Positions 55,417-64,000 of a stretch of DNA of 64,000 bases are shown in pieces. The notes beneath the pieces were generated by a model. It was given only the letters and a program-made list of their open reading frames with translations, did not search any database and was not told where the DNA came from. Where the stretch lies: NCBI GenBank assembly GCA_034359265.1, contig CP136896.1, positions 68,521,501-68,585,500 on the forward strand, in the 5' to 3' direction. This DNA comes from Canna indica. Its lineage: Eukaryota > Streptophyta > Magnoliopsida > Zingiberales > Cannaceae. Position 1 is the stretch's first letter, and the number at the start of each line of letters is the position of its first letter. The position numbers were made by a program, and so were the translations under genes.

Positions 55417-56961
55417 TCACGATGACGATGGAGGATGGCCTGGATCATATGGCGGGGTCTGGAGTGCTTGAGTGTACACCGGCGTGGACTGACTCGAGGA
55501 TGATGGATTAGATGATGCCGAAGAGATGCCTGCTTCGGGATGACCCGACAAGTTGCGTAGCATAGCTTCTATATTCGCCATCGTCTGACTCTGGCGCTCC
55601 ATCAACTCAGTCTGACGCGCGACCGTCTCCTCTAGTGTCCTTATCCTATTACTATGATCATAACTGGATCTGGAGGTGGACGGCCGCTCACCAGCGACCG
55701 GAGGGGTCGGTGCCCCAAGTGGCCCTAGTACGGCTCGCGCATGACCACTATCTGCGAAGCCATATACGCGGCCATGATCCCAGCCACCTGCGGCCTCGAC
55801 CCACGATGCTGCGTCAAAGTCCTCGGGGGTACCCCCGCGCTGCACCACCCTCTGGCTGTACGTCTCCTACTCGAGTTTGATTTTTTGTTTAATATTTATC
55901 ATAAAACTTAAATTATAAATATATAATGAATAATTTAAACAAATATATAATTACCACAATGTATGCAGCGCGGTTGTCGATGTACTCCCCCGTCCCATGT
56001 GCTCGACGGTGAGTCCGCTCAAACACCGCCATCGGGGAGGGTCGCTGGACAGTCCCGTCATCCGACACCGTCGTCTACATTTACAAAACAAATACATTAA
56101 TTAGTACACATAATAACAAATAAAATATATAATTAAACGATATACTTACCATACGGTTTGCGTGCACTGCAAATGCAACAGAGCCGCCGGTGTGACGCGC
56201 TGCTCCCCCCGACATGCGATTTCTAGCCGCATTCTGAGAAACCTCCTGCCATCGATCCGTCGACCATATCCCCACGAGCTGGTCCCATATATCCGGAGTA
56301 ATCCAACTGGGGCCGTATCCCCGAGTCTCCGCGATGTTAGTGGTCCCAGCTCGGGCCATCGCTCGGGACCGAGCCTGCCCCAGCTGCCCGTTGTACCTTG
56401 CCCGGGAAATAGACTCCCAGGCAGCGTAAATGAAGGACCTCTGGTCCTCGGCCCATGTATAGCGAGCCTGCAAAATAATAATATCAGTACCAATTCTTAA
56501 TATATCATCATGCATGTAAAAAAAAAAATAATACGTGCCTCAAACTCGCGCCATAACATGTCGACGTGCTCGCTAGGCACGTGAGACCACGTAGGCCATG
56601 CCCCGTGCATGTATCGTCGAATAGTAGAAGAAATGCTCCTCGGCACTTCTTCTTGCTCGAACCTGCACAACAAAAATAAATTTTAATATTATATTATGAT
56701 ATAATGAATTTGTAATGATTCATAATTCATGATATATTACCGCTCCCCAATCACGCTGATCAATCTACGTGACTCTGTGGCTGGTGGTGGAGGCTGCCAC
56801 CTGTTCGGCCCGCGTGGCCGCCTGCGTCTGGATGTACTAGCCTCGGCAGTATCATCCTCATGAGGATCAGCAACAGGAGGATCAGCAGCATGAGTAAGTG
56901 CTGGAGTCTCACCGATCGGAGACTCCGAAGCTCTCCTGCGTCGATAACCACGACCAGACAT
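55417..56961 (-). CDS. CACTA-2 TNPA-like protein (plant Transposase_24 / Ptta type)
   Basis: Five minus-strand exons give an open 410-residue product: 56961-56741, 56662-56539, 56467-56150, 56074-55955 and 55866-55417. Exon 1 is Arg-rich (MSGRGYRRRRASESPIGE). Exons 2-4 carry the core domain (RSISSTIRRYMHGAWPTW, YTWAEDQRSFIYAAWESI, PSWITPDIWDQLVGIWSTDR, HTGGSVAFAVHANRM, HRRAHGTGEYIDNRAAYI). Exon 5 holds a coiled-coil-like segment (RIRTLEETVARQTELMERQS) and a Ser/Gln/Pro-rich tail. Introns are GT-AG except the second, which stays in frame only with a GC donor (GAG|GCACGT). Family members bind the subterminal repeats. The frame is unbroken, so it could still be expressed. Confidence 0.8.
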
Positions 56962-57038
56962 ATCTGTCGAACAGACATATAATCAGATTATTGTATAAAT
57001 AGTAGAGATATATTTAATAAAATATATATACTTTACAA

Positions 57039-60000
57039 TTATTCCTCATCATCTGAATAATAGTCTTCGAATTCTTCTTCTTCTTCCTCTTCTTCCTCTT
57101 CGTCATCTTCTTCATCTCCAACTTCCTCAATTTCATGATCGTCATCATCAGCATATTCAACTTCTAATTGAATTGACGTTGTGTCTGCATCCTCGAGTAT
57201 TGGAATAATACGATCCACAGCAGGAAGATCATCTTCTTGATAGAAACCAGGAGGATCATTTTCTCCTACTATCGGATCAATTTTTCCTCTACCTTTTGTC
57301 TTACAGACTACACGCCAATCTGCTCTATCTTTATTTCGAGCCGGATACTTCGCGTAATATACTTGTTCGGCTTGTGATGCCAATATAAATGGCTCATTTG
57401 CTGCCAATTTCGATTTGTAATTAACCTCAACAAGTTTGTATTTTTGATGAACTTTCATGCCCCTTTCTGTTGTATCGAACCAATGACATCTAAATAGGAA
57501 CACTGATTTCAAGCCGAAGTAGTGCAACTCTATCACTTCTTCCACTAGTCCATAGAAATCCATATCACATTCAACATAGGTTGTCCCTTTCACGCAGACC
57601 CCAGCATTCATCGTCTTTTTTGTAGATGAATATTCAACCGTGTGAAATTTATACCCGTTAACAAAATATCCGCTATAGCACGACACAAGTCGCGACGGTC
57701 CACTAACAAACTCAAATATTTTTTCATCTATTTCAGCTCTGTGATCTTTGCTGTAAGTCTGAATCCAAGAAGGGAAATCACGATTCCGTAATGTCTCCAA
57801 TTCTTGATCGTTGTGAATAGAGTATTTTTGCACCATCTCAATGTCAAATATTTCAATGAATTGTTCAATCTCTGGACAATTGAGTAATACATACAAGTGT
57901 GCCAAATGATACTCTTCATCGCTTAAGTGTCGAGATGGACGAGAACCAAAAGCACGACCAGAGTGACAAAATATATTTAAACGTCCATCTGAATGTCGAA
58001 CACCCCCGTTGTCGTTACGTGGAAGACGATCAAATCTTGTCTGTACTGTCGATTCAAAGTAAAATGAGCAGAATGTTGAAATTTCTTGGATGATATACGA
58101 TTCAGATATTGATCCTTCAACAGCTGCGGTGTTCTTTACTTTTTTCTTCAGACGATTCATGTATCTTTCAAATAAGTACATCCAACGATATTGAACGGGG
58201 CCACCAACTCGTGCCTCGTAGATGCTCCATCGAGTCAAAAAATAGGGCCTCGTGCCTCGTATTATCAAACACATTTTTTTCAATGTGCATGACATCTAAA
58301 TTATGTCGAATCAATAATGAACTCCAATAGGGCAATTCCCAAAAGATACTTTTTTTCACCCAGTTGTGTGTTTGGCCAAAACCTGACACTCTTTCATTGC
58401 GACCAAATACTATATCTGGAAGTGCTGAAACACGTGCTAACATTTGTTCACCAGACAACATCGGTGGTGGCCCATCTCTTTCGACTCTGCCCTTAGTAAA
58501 TTTATTACGATTCCTTCGATACTGGTGATGAACCGGTAGGAATCGACGATGACAATCAAAGAATGAGATTTTTCGTCCGTTCTGAAGACTGATTGATTTA
58601 GAGTGTTCCATACAATACGGGCAAGAGAGTCGGCCGTGAGTGCTCCAACCCGACAACATGCCGTACGCGGGGAAATCATTGATTGTCCACAAGACCGCGG
58701 CCTTTAAATTGAAGTTTTGCTTCCGATGACAATCATAAGTGACAGCTCCCTCAGTCCACAATGTTTTCAATTCATCTATCAAGGGTCTGAGAAATATGTC
58801 AATTTCTTTTCGCGGACCCTTAGGACCCGGAATAATCATCGAAAGATAAATAAATTCATCTTTCATGCACATTGACGGTGGCAAATTATAAACTGTCAGC
58901 AGCACTGGCCAAACTGAATAAGGAGTTGCAGAATGTCCAAACGGATTAAAACCATCTGTGCACAATCCCAATCTGATATTTCTAGTATCCATAGCAAATG
59001 AAGGATAACATGTATCCAAATGTTTCCATGCTTCACTGTCAGATGGATGAGTCATTACTGTATCATCACGACTTCTTGCATGCCAACTCATGTAGGGGGC
59101 TGTCTTTTCCGACATGAATAATCTTTGAAGCCTCGGTGTTAGTGGAAAATACCGAAGCACCTTAAACGGGATATTTTTCTGTCGGACCGATTTCTTCTCC
59201 TTGTAACGAGGGTGTTGACATACAGGGCATTTATCCAACTGCACATTTTCTTTATAATATAAAATGCAGTTATTTTGGCACGCGTGTATTTTTTCGTACC
59301 CAAGCCCCAATTTTCTCATTAGCTTTTTAGTCTTATAAAAAATTGGCTCAAACTTGTTATCAGTAGGCAGCATTCCATTAATCAATCCAGCAATCCGATC
59401 ATACGCAACTCCACTGATATTACAATCGTCCTTGATGTTTAAGAGCTGTGTCATTGCTGAAAACCTAGTGTATTTAGGACAATTCTCATACAAAGGTTCA
59501 TCGGCAGCTTTCAACATCTCGTAAAATTCTGCAGCTTCTTTATTCGGTAATTCAATCTCTACCGCAGTTTGTACTTCTGTGATATCAACCGCTGTAGTAT
59601 CTGGTGGGACTGATGTCTGAAGAACTGGCCGATCAATATTATCATTCAGGTGGAATTGACCCCCAAGACTATCAAGTATCATAGTTCTATAGGGATTACA
59701 TTGACTGGATGAAGAAGCACCAGCAGAGGAAGATTCACCATATGTCTGAACGACAGGATTGCTCGACGTCCCGACTTCGCGTGACTCCCCGTGACAAGTC
59801 CATAGAAAATATCTTGGTGTAAATCCTTTGGTATATAGATGCAGAGTGACAGTCTCCCGATCCAAAAATCGTCCATTCGAACAAATGCGGCACGGACATC
59901 GGATTTGATCACCCATGCTAACGAAATTCCGATTCGAATAGGCGAAATTTAGGAAGTACGTTACGCCTAATCGAAACTCATTCGTTAAAGCTCCACGATC

Positions 60001-60057
60001 AAAACGTCGGTACATCCAACTTCGATCAGCCGACATGATTCTGTCAATCAATGACAA
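57039..60057 (-). pseudogene. CACTA-2 TNPD-like transposase with internal deletion
   Basis: A 629-codon frame (60057-58168) has the transposase-associated zinc domain (MSADRSWMYRRFDRGALTNE, CPCRICSNGRFLD). The Transposase_21-type core follows: KLMRKLGLGYEKIHACQNNC, IRLGLCTDGFNPFGHSATPY, LWTINDFPAYGMLSGWSTHG and HNLDVMHIEKNVFDN. Directly after this, where the family has a core end and DUF4218 of some 150-200 residues, the sequence jumps to VGGPVQYRWMYLFERYMNRL in another frame (58295-57039). That frame continues through DUF4216 (HLYVLLNCPEIEQF, LASQAEQVYYAKYPARN) and ends in a long Asp/Glu run. The jump is an internal deletion plus frameshift near 58220-58260. The enzyme that cuts CACTA ends is therefore probably inactive. 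Confidence 0.85.
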
Positions 60058-60110
60058 TTTCTTTGGTTAATGTCTTTATGTGAGATTGTCCTATTCCATT
60101 CGGGATTTAT

Positions 60111-60300
60111 GTTATTCGTACTGCACTTACGTTTTTATTTTAACTGTTAACTAATTATTCTAAATTTCGACAGCATCTCCCTACAGTTCTCCGAATACGC
60201 ATATCATCTGGGCGCGTATCGGAGAACAAGAGAGATGTTGTCGAATTTTAGAATAATTAGTTAACAGTTAAAATAAAAACGTAAGTGCAGTACAAATAAC
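60111..60300. repeat. 190-bp near-perfect hairpin upstream of the TNPD-like ORF
   Basis: GTTATTCGTACTGCACTTAC and the next 70 bases are matched in reverse complement by the sequence ending GTAAGTGCAGTACAAATAAC at 60300. The arms are about 88 bases and the loop is short (ATATCATCTGGGC). It lies 50 bases before the TNPD-like start codon, in its presumed leader or promoter. It may be a nested foldback element. Confidence 0.92.
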
Positions 60301-60507
60301 TATATTCCCAAATTGTCCAATCAGGGACAATTCAAGAATTGTACGTCGTATAAAAGATCATCTACTTCTTTTACACGAACATACAATCCCCGAACGGATC
60401 TAAGGTTTTGCTAAATCATATCCGATTCGTCGATGCGTACGTGAAACATATCAACTCGTCGGATGGATGATTATTTTCTAAATGTTTCGAGACAGTTCGA
60501 GTCCATA

Positions 60508-60715
60508 TTGGACGATTTCGGCGCGCGTCCGAAGTGGACGATTCCGGCGCGAGTCCGAAGTGGACGATTCCGGCGCGAGTCCGAATTGGACGATTCCGGC
60601 GCGCGTCCGAAGTGGACGATTCCGGCGCGAGTCCGAATTGGACGATTCCGGCGCGAGTCCGAATTGGACGATTCCGGCGCGCGTCCGAAGTGGACGATTC
60701 CGGCGCGCGTCCGAA
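60508..60715. repeat. 26-bp GC-rich tandem array in CACTA-2 (8 units)
   Basis: Eight 26-base units (TTGGACGATTCCGGCGCG, then NGTCCGAA) give 208 bases exactly. Because 26 is not a multiple of 3, translation rotates through three frames and creates artefactual Arg-rich ORFs on the plus strand; these are not called as genes. Confidence 0.95.
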
Positions 60716-60812
60716 ATTAATCTAAACCCTAATAATTAATCTAACAAATTAAACAATTAATCTAAACATTTAATTAACATTTATAAAATAATTAATTAAC
60801 AATTTCAAAACA

Positions 60813-60816
<4 letters not shown>

Positions 60817-60848
<32 letters not shown>

Positions 60849-60985
60849 CGGCGCCGGAGTCCACCCTCCGGCGCCGGCGTACAGTGGCCGGACACACTGT
60901 CCGGCCACTGTAGAAGGTTCGGCGGCGGCCATAGGCCGACCGCCGCCGGCCGAAACCCTAGAAATAGGGTTTCGGTCGGATTTTA
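60817..60985. repeat. TA microsatellite and GC-rich palindromes at the CACTA-2 right side
   Basis: A (TA)n run at 60817-60846 is followed by CCGGCGCCGG repeats and a hairpin around CCGAAACCCTAGAAATAGGG. The presumed promoter for the minus-strand genes lies here. Confidence 0.7.
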
Positions 60986-61149
60986 GCATCTCCGGCCGAA
61001 ACGGTATAGGCCGGCCGATCAACATACCGGCAGCGGCGGCGAGAGGCGTCGGCGTCGGCAGCAACGGCAGCAGCGGCGATGTCTCGGCAGGAGCGGCGGC
61101 GGCAGAAGCGGGAGGAAGAAGGGTCGGGCGCGAGAGCGTGCCCTATATA

Positions 61150-61440
61150 AACTTATCAGCAACGGCTCACTCGCCCGTTAGAACGCCGTTGCTGATAAGT
61201 TATCATCAGCAACGGCTCACTTATCCGTTAGTAAGCCGTTGCTGAAGATTAAATAATTAGCAACGGCTCGCCTTTCCGTCAGAAAGCCGTTGCTGATAAT
61301 TAAAATAATCCGCAACGGCTCGGTTGTCCGTTAGAACGCCGTTGCAGATACAGATATCTGCAACGGCTCGAGCGGCCGTAAGAACGCCGTTGCAAATAGC
61401 AACGGCTTGAGCGGCCGTTGCTGATAGCCGTTGCTGAAGA
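61150..61440. repeat. CACTA-2 right subterminal repeats
   Basis: Repeated GCAACGGCTC ... GCCGTTGC pairs, as in CACTA-1 (22660-22960). Confidence 0.9.
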
Positions 61441-61460
61441 CCAAGTTTCTAGTAGTGTAA

Positions 61461-62461
61461 TGGATCACCTTGCCTAATACTTTTGTATCCATTGAAACTT
61501 CTTGACTGTTCACCATTCATTTTGCAGAAACATTTTACTCCTTCTAAACAAGCTTTTACCTAACCAATCATATTGCTTGGAAACCCTATTAACTCCATAA
61601 CAGTATACATAAGCTTCCAATTGGCCCTATCGCATTTTCCAAGTCTAATTTCATGATGAAATAAGGTTTCCTTGCCTTAGATTTGTAAAAAGAGTTCACC
61701 ACTTCATTGACAATCAGAATATTATCTTGGATTTGCCTCCCCGGAATGAATGCTGATTGTTCTTTACTAATTAGCTTGTTCAGATAAGGCCTTACTCTAT
61801 TGGCTAATGATTTTGCCAATACTTTATACAACACATTACATAAAGCTATTGGCCTAAAATCAATTAGTCTCCTTGGTTTTTCTTTTTTTGGCATCATAAC
61901 CAAAAGAGTCTCTTTCCAACCAAAAGGTTGAAAATTTTCTTTCCATTGGAAAACAGACGATGCTTGTCCCCTCAAAAACCAAGGTCCCCCCGAAACTACC
62001 TCCCAGTAATCAATCTCATTCTCAAATTTGAATGCAAAATAACGAGAAGCAAGATCTACTATATTACATTTAGCTTTTAATTTTCAAATCTTAGGAAGAA
62101 CATTTCTTACCACTTTAAGGATCGGGGATCTTCCAAAAAATCTCACGTAGAGCACTAGCTTGCAATCCTCTCTGGCCTTCTCAATCTCTTCATCATCAAT
62201 GCTGACTCTGCCTTTCGAACTCTCCTGAATCCTTCTAATCTTCTCCTTCAAACCTTCAAAAAATCTCCAGTCCTCCTCCCTTTCCATTCGCCTAAACAGA
62301 CCAGCCCAAGAAATAGGTCCTTCAGCCTTTCTCCAAGCAGATTGAAACCCAGGATTCGATCTTCTACAATCTCTAACCTCGCCTCTATCAGACTCCCCTT
62401 TTCGCCCTGGTTTCAGCTTTGAGCATTCCCCCTCTTCAGTATGCGTATTTGACTTCGTCAA
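61461..62461 (-). pseudogene. LINE-D ORF1 N terminus fused to RT by internal deletion
   Basis: On the minus strand, 62461-62084 encodes an ORF1-like N terminus: SWAGLFRRMEREEDWRFFEG, EDCKLVLYVRFFGRSPILKV and VRNVLPKI, then TGA. The same frame runs on through a DUF4283-like piece (FAFKFENEIDYWEVV, GPWFLRGQASSVFQWKENFQ). Without a break in frame it then enters RT sequence (GWKETLLVMMPKKEKPRRLI, DFRPIALCNVLYKVLAKSLA, FIPGRQIQDNILIVNEVV, KLDLE). The CCHC part of ORF1 and the entire endonuclease are missing. A frameshift follows KLDLE near 61640. It is inactive. Confidence 0.85.
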
Positions 62462-62470
62462 CTACAGATC

Positions 62471-62580
62471 AGTTGACTTTTTAGGTCTGGGGAAAGCCCC
62501 CCAGAAGACGACAATATCGCTTTTTTCTCTCACTCGTCATTCTCACCCTAACATCTGCCACAGGGCTCAATTTGAGGATA
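62471..62580. other. Spacer between LINE-D and the chromovirus LTR
   Basis: May contain the LINE-D 5' leader. The last five bases, GGATA, are the expected target duplication for the LTR element, whose other end is outside the window. Confidence 0.4.
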
Positions 62581-63731
62581 TGTTTTCCGACTCAAATTGC
62601 CACCGTGCGGCGTTGAGAATCATGCACAATTCTCAACCAGCCATTCACCAATACAAACAGAGGTTCGAACAGCAATATAACAAGAAAGCAAGTTGAAGGG
62701 AAACCGTTTACTCGTATTATAGAATACTTACAAGTACGGGCAAAAACCCTTCAAGCGTCTCAAACAAAGATGACTCGCCCACCAGCCCGGGGCTTATGCT
62801 TCTCGCTCAAGACTCCCTCTCGCTCACAGGAATGTTACAAGAGGATAAGGATACAACACACACACACTTATACTCTCTCAAGACCAGCCAACCCTTGCAC
62901 ATACAACCCACAGTCCTTATATAGGGTCAATCTCGAATAGGCCAAGCAATCTCAGCCTTTGGATGAAGGAACATCATGTCGGGTCGGTTACAACTGCTAA
63001 GTTACTGCTGGGTCAGTTAGAACTGCTGAGTTACTGCCGAGTAACTGCCGCAACTACTGTTGGGTCCAAGACTTGAGTTTAATCATGACTTGGGCCCAGC
63101 CAAGCCATCTGGTCGCCCACTGCAGCAAGCAATCGGGCTGGGCGCTGGCAGCCTGCGCAGCGCCCGCACATGCCGAGTGCAGCGCCCGCCCATGTCGAGT
63201 GCAGCGCTCGCCCAGCGCGGTGCGCACACCCGCGCGCTCTGCAGCGTCTGTCATGAGTAGCCATGCATCTGCTCCCGCCCGTGCCTTGGCGCGCACGGGG
63301 AAATCTCTCGCCACGACTGGTGTCGCGCGCGCCCGCGCCCCGCAATGGCCCATGTCGCGCACTGCCCCGCGCCCTTGGGCACGCGGGACTCCGCTGCTCC
63401 GCAACATCTGGAATTGCCCCGCCCGTGGCGGGACTTTTCCTCGCCACGCCCCGTCCCGAGCGGGCCGGGCTTTGCTCCGTACTTGGCGATGCCGAATCTG
63501 TCCTGCCTATGCCTTTGCGCACATAGACAGCCGCCCGCCAAGTCTTGCCGATGCCCGTGCGCACGCTGTTTGCCCATGCGCCGTGAGCCGTGCTCAAGTC
63601 ATTGTGCACTTGAGCAACTTCAATCTGCAAAGCCACAAAACATAACACAATACCTCTGAAATGGGACGCCCATGGCCTGCCCGTGCCCGAGGTGCGACAC
63701 TTAGGCCATCCATGAGCTTAGGGGTCTAACA
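62581..63731 (-). mobile_element. 3' LTR of a Ty3/Gypsy chromovirus
   Basis: On the minus strand the LTR begins TGTTAGACCCC (63731), after a purine-rich tract (GGTGGGGGTGG), and ends GGAAAACA at 62581. It is 1151 bases long. A TATA-like CCTATATAAGGAC lies at about 62914-62926. A GC-rich half (63100-63600) gives many spurious ORFs. The other LTR is off the right edge. Confidence 0.85.
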
Positions 63732-64000
63732 AACCACCCCCACCAGTTGAAGCCGGCGTCCTTGTCGGAATAGAAGTCAAGTACTGCTGGATTTTGTCTT
63801 CATACTGCCATAAGACAGCTTCCTTCTCCCAACTTGCTTCACTGGTTGGCAGGCCCTTCCATTGGACTAAGTACTCAGTCCTCCGGTTCATCTTGTTGTA
63901 GCCCAAGATCCGGTGCTCGAGTACTTTGTCAACCTCCCTGTCTAACTCCTTAGTGACATTGAGGGGCGCACGTTTTATCTTGTTACGCTCGCTGTTAGCT
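63732..64000 (-). CDS. Ty3/Gypsy chromovirus integrase C terminus with chromodomain (partial)
   Basis: The minus-strand frame enters from the window edge with NVTKELDREVDKVLEHRIL and continues GYNKMNRRTEYLVQWKGLP, then SEASWEKEAVLWQYEDKIQQ. The pattern Y-L-V-x-W-K-G-L-P ... SWE is the chromodomain at the end of chromovirus integrases, which directs integration to chromatin marks. The frame stops just before the purine tract and LTR. The rest of gag-pol lies to the right of the window. Confidence 0.88.

Larger units (their letters stand above)
54711..61457. mobile_element. CACTA-2: 6.75-kb CACTA transposon in LINE-D
   Basis: Starts CACTACTAGAAAAATGGTCA and ends TTTCTAGTAGTG, with a perfect 3-bp duplication TAA (54708-54710 and 61458-61460). 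Subterminal GCAACGGC repeats, a TNPA-like gene, a TNPD-like gene, a 190-base hairpin, a 26-bp tandem array and GC-rich palindromes follow in that order. It is the longer relative of CACTA-1. Confidence 0.96.
52288..62470 (-). mobile_element. LINE-D: L1-type LINE split by CACTA-2
   Basis: The minus-strand LINE parts are 62470-61461 (ORF1 N-terminal region fused to RT) and 54707-52288 (rest of RT to the 3' end, with a T-run on the plus strand at 52288-52295). The split falls in the RT motif RQGDPLSPYLF: RQGDPL is at 61462-61480 and SPYLF at 54690-54710. Removing CACTA-2 and one TAA copy joins them in frame. A target duplication for the LINE was not found. Confidence 0.85.

Noticed and set aside
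60463..60739. Plus-strand ORFs with repeating WTIPARVR / RFRRESE / DDSGA units
   Set aside because: They are three frames of the 26-bp tandem array; no start context or homology supports a protein.
52195..62580. A possible LINE-D target duplication (AAACATCCACA near 52275 versus AACATCTGCCACA near 62551)
   Set aside because: The match is imperfect and the LINE 5' boundary is not independently known, so it was not reported as a duplication.
63054..63659. Several overlapping GC-rich ORFs up to 190 codons on both strands
   Set aside because: They lie inside the chromovirus LTR, overlap each other in all frames, are Ala/Arg/Pro-rich and show no domain. They are composition artefacts.

Overview
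This window comes from a flowering-plant nuclear genome, probably a monocot. The evidence is spliced eukaryotic genes, AT-rich spacers beside a GC-rich host gene, and many plant-type transposons (CACTA, MULE, hAT and PIF MITEs, plant L1 LINEs, a chromovirus LTR element and a badnavirus-like endogenous pararetrovirus). The monocot call is an inference from the high GC of the protease gene and is not certain. Only two host genes are convincing: the 5' part of an RNA polymerase III subunit RPC3 gene (minus strand, 698-2151) and a complete two-exon NANA-like aspartic protease (plus strand, 16443-18492). Almost everything else is mobile DNA, much of it nested.

Layout. 1-2400: a foldback MITE and RPC3 with its promoter. 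3036-9070: two LINE remnants on the minus strand. LINE-A (3054-5606) still has a perfect 18-bp target duplication; LINE-B is more decayed. 9100-12970: a Pack-MULE-like element with long inverted arms. It carries pieces of a calmodulin-like gene, an ELO-type elongase gene and a GT14 (DUF266) glycosyltransferase gene. An hAT-like MITE with an 8-bp duplication sits in its right arm. 13481-14595: an AT-rich foldback element with a second hAT-like MITE inside it. 16443-18492: the protease. 19831-22976: CACTA-1, an internally deleted element.

23048-46224 is one nested complex. LINE-C (plus strand) is bounded by 17-bp direct repeats 23 kb apart. It was interrupted by CACTA-3 (23340-38069, TSD ATT), by a solo LTR (41159-42303, TSD ATCAT), and by a second copy of an LTR-plus-LINE block (38283-39171, flanked by AATCA). 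CACTA-3 carries decayed TNPD-like and TNPA-like genes and a 905-codon open frame of pararetrovirus type (movement protein plus coat/CCHC region, with no RT).

46225-52285 is AT-rich spacer with MITEs, including a PIF/Tourist-like element with TTA duplications. 52288-62470 is LINE-D (minus strand), split in its reverse-transcriptase motif by CACTA-2 (54711-61457, TSD TAA). CACTA-2 belongs to the same family as CACTA-1 and has an apparently intact five-exon TNPA-like gene, but its TNPD transposase has an internal deletion. 62581-64000 is the 3' LTR and integrase chromodomain end of a Ty3/Gypsy chromovirus on the minus strand.

No bacterial features, CRISPR arrays, tRNA or rRNA genes were seen. 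All family names come from recognising motifs by eye; no database search was run. Splice sites were assigned by reading frame and GT-AG (once GC-AG) rules.
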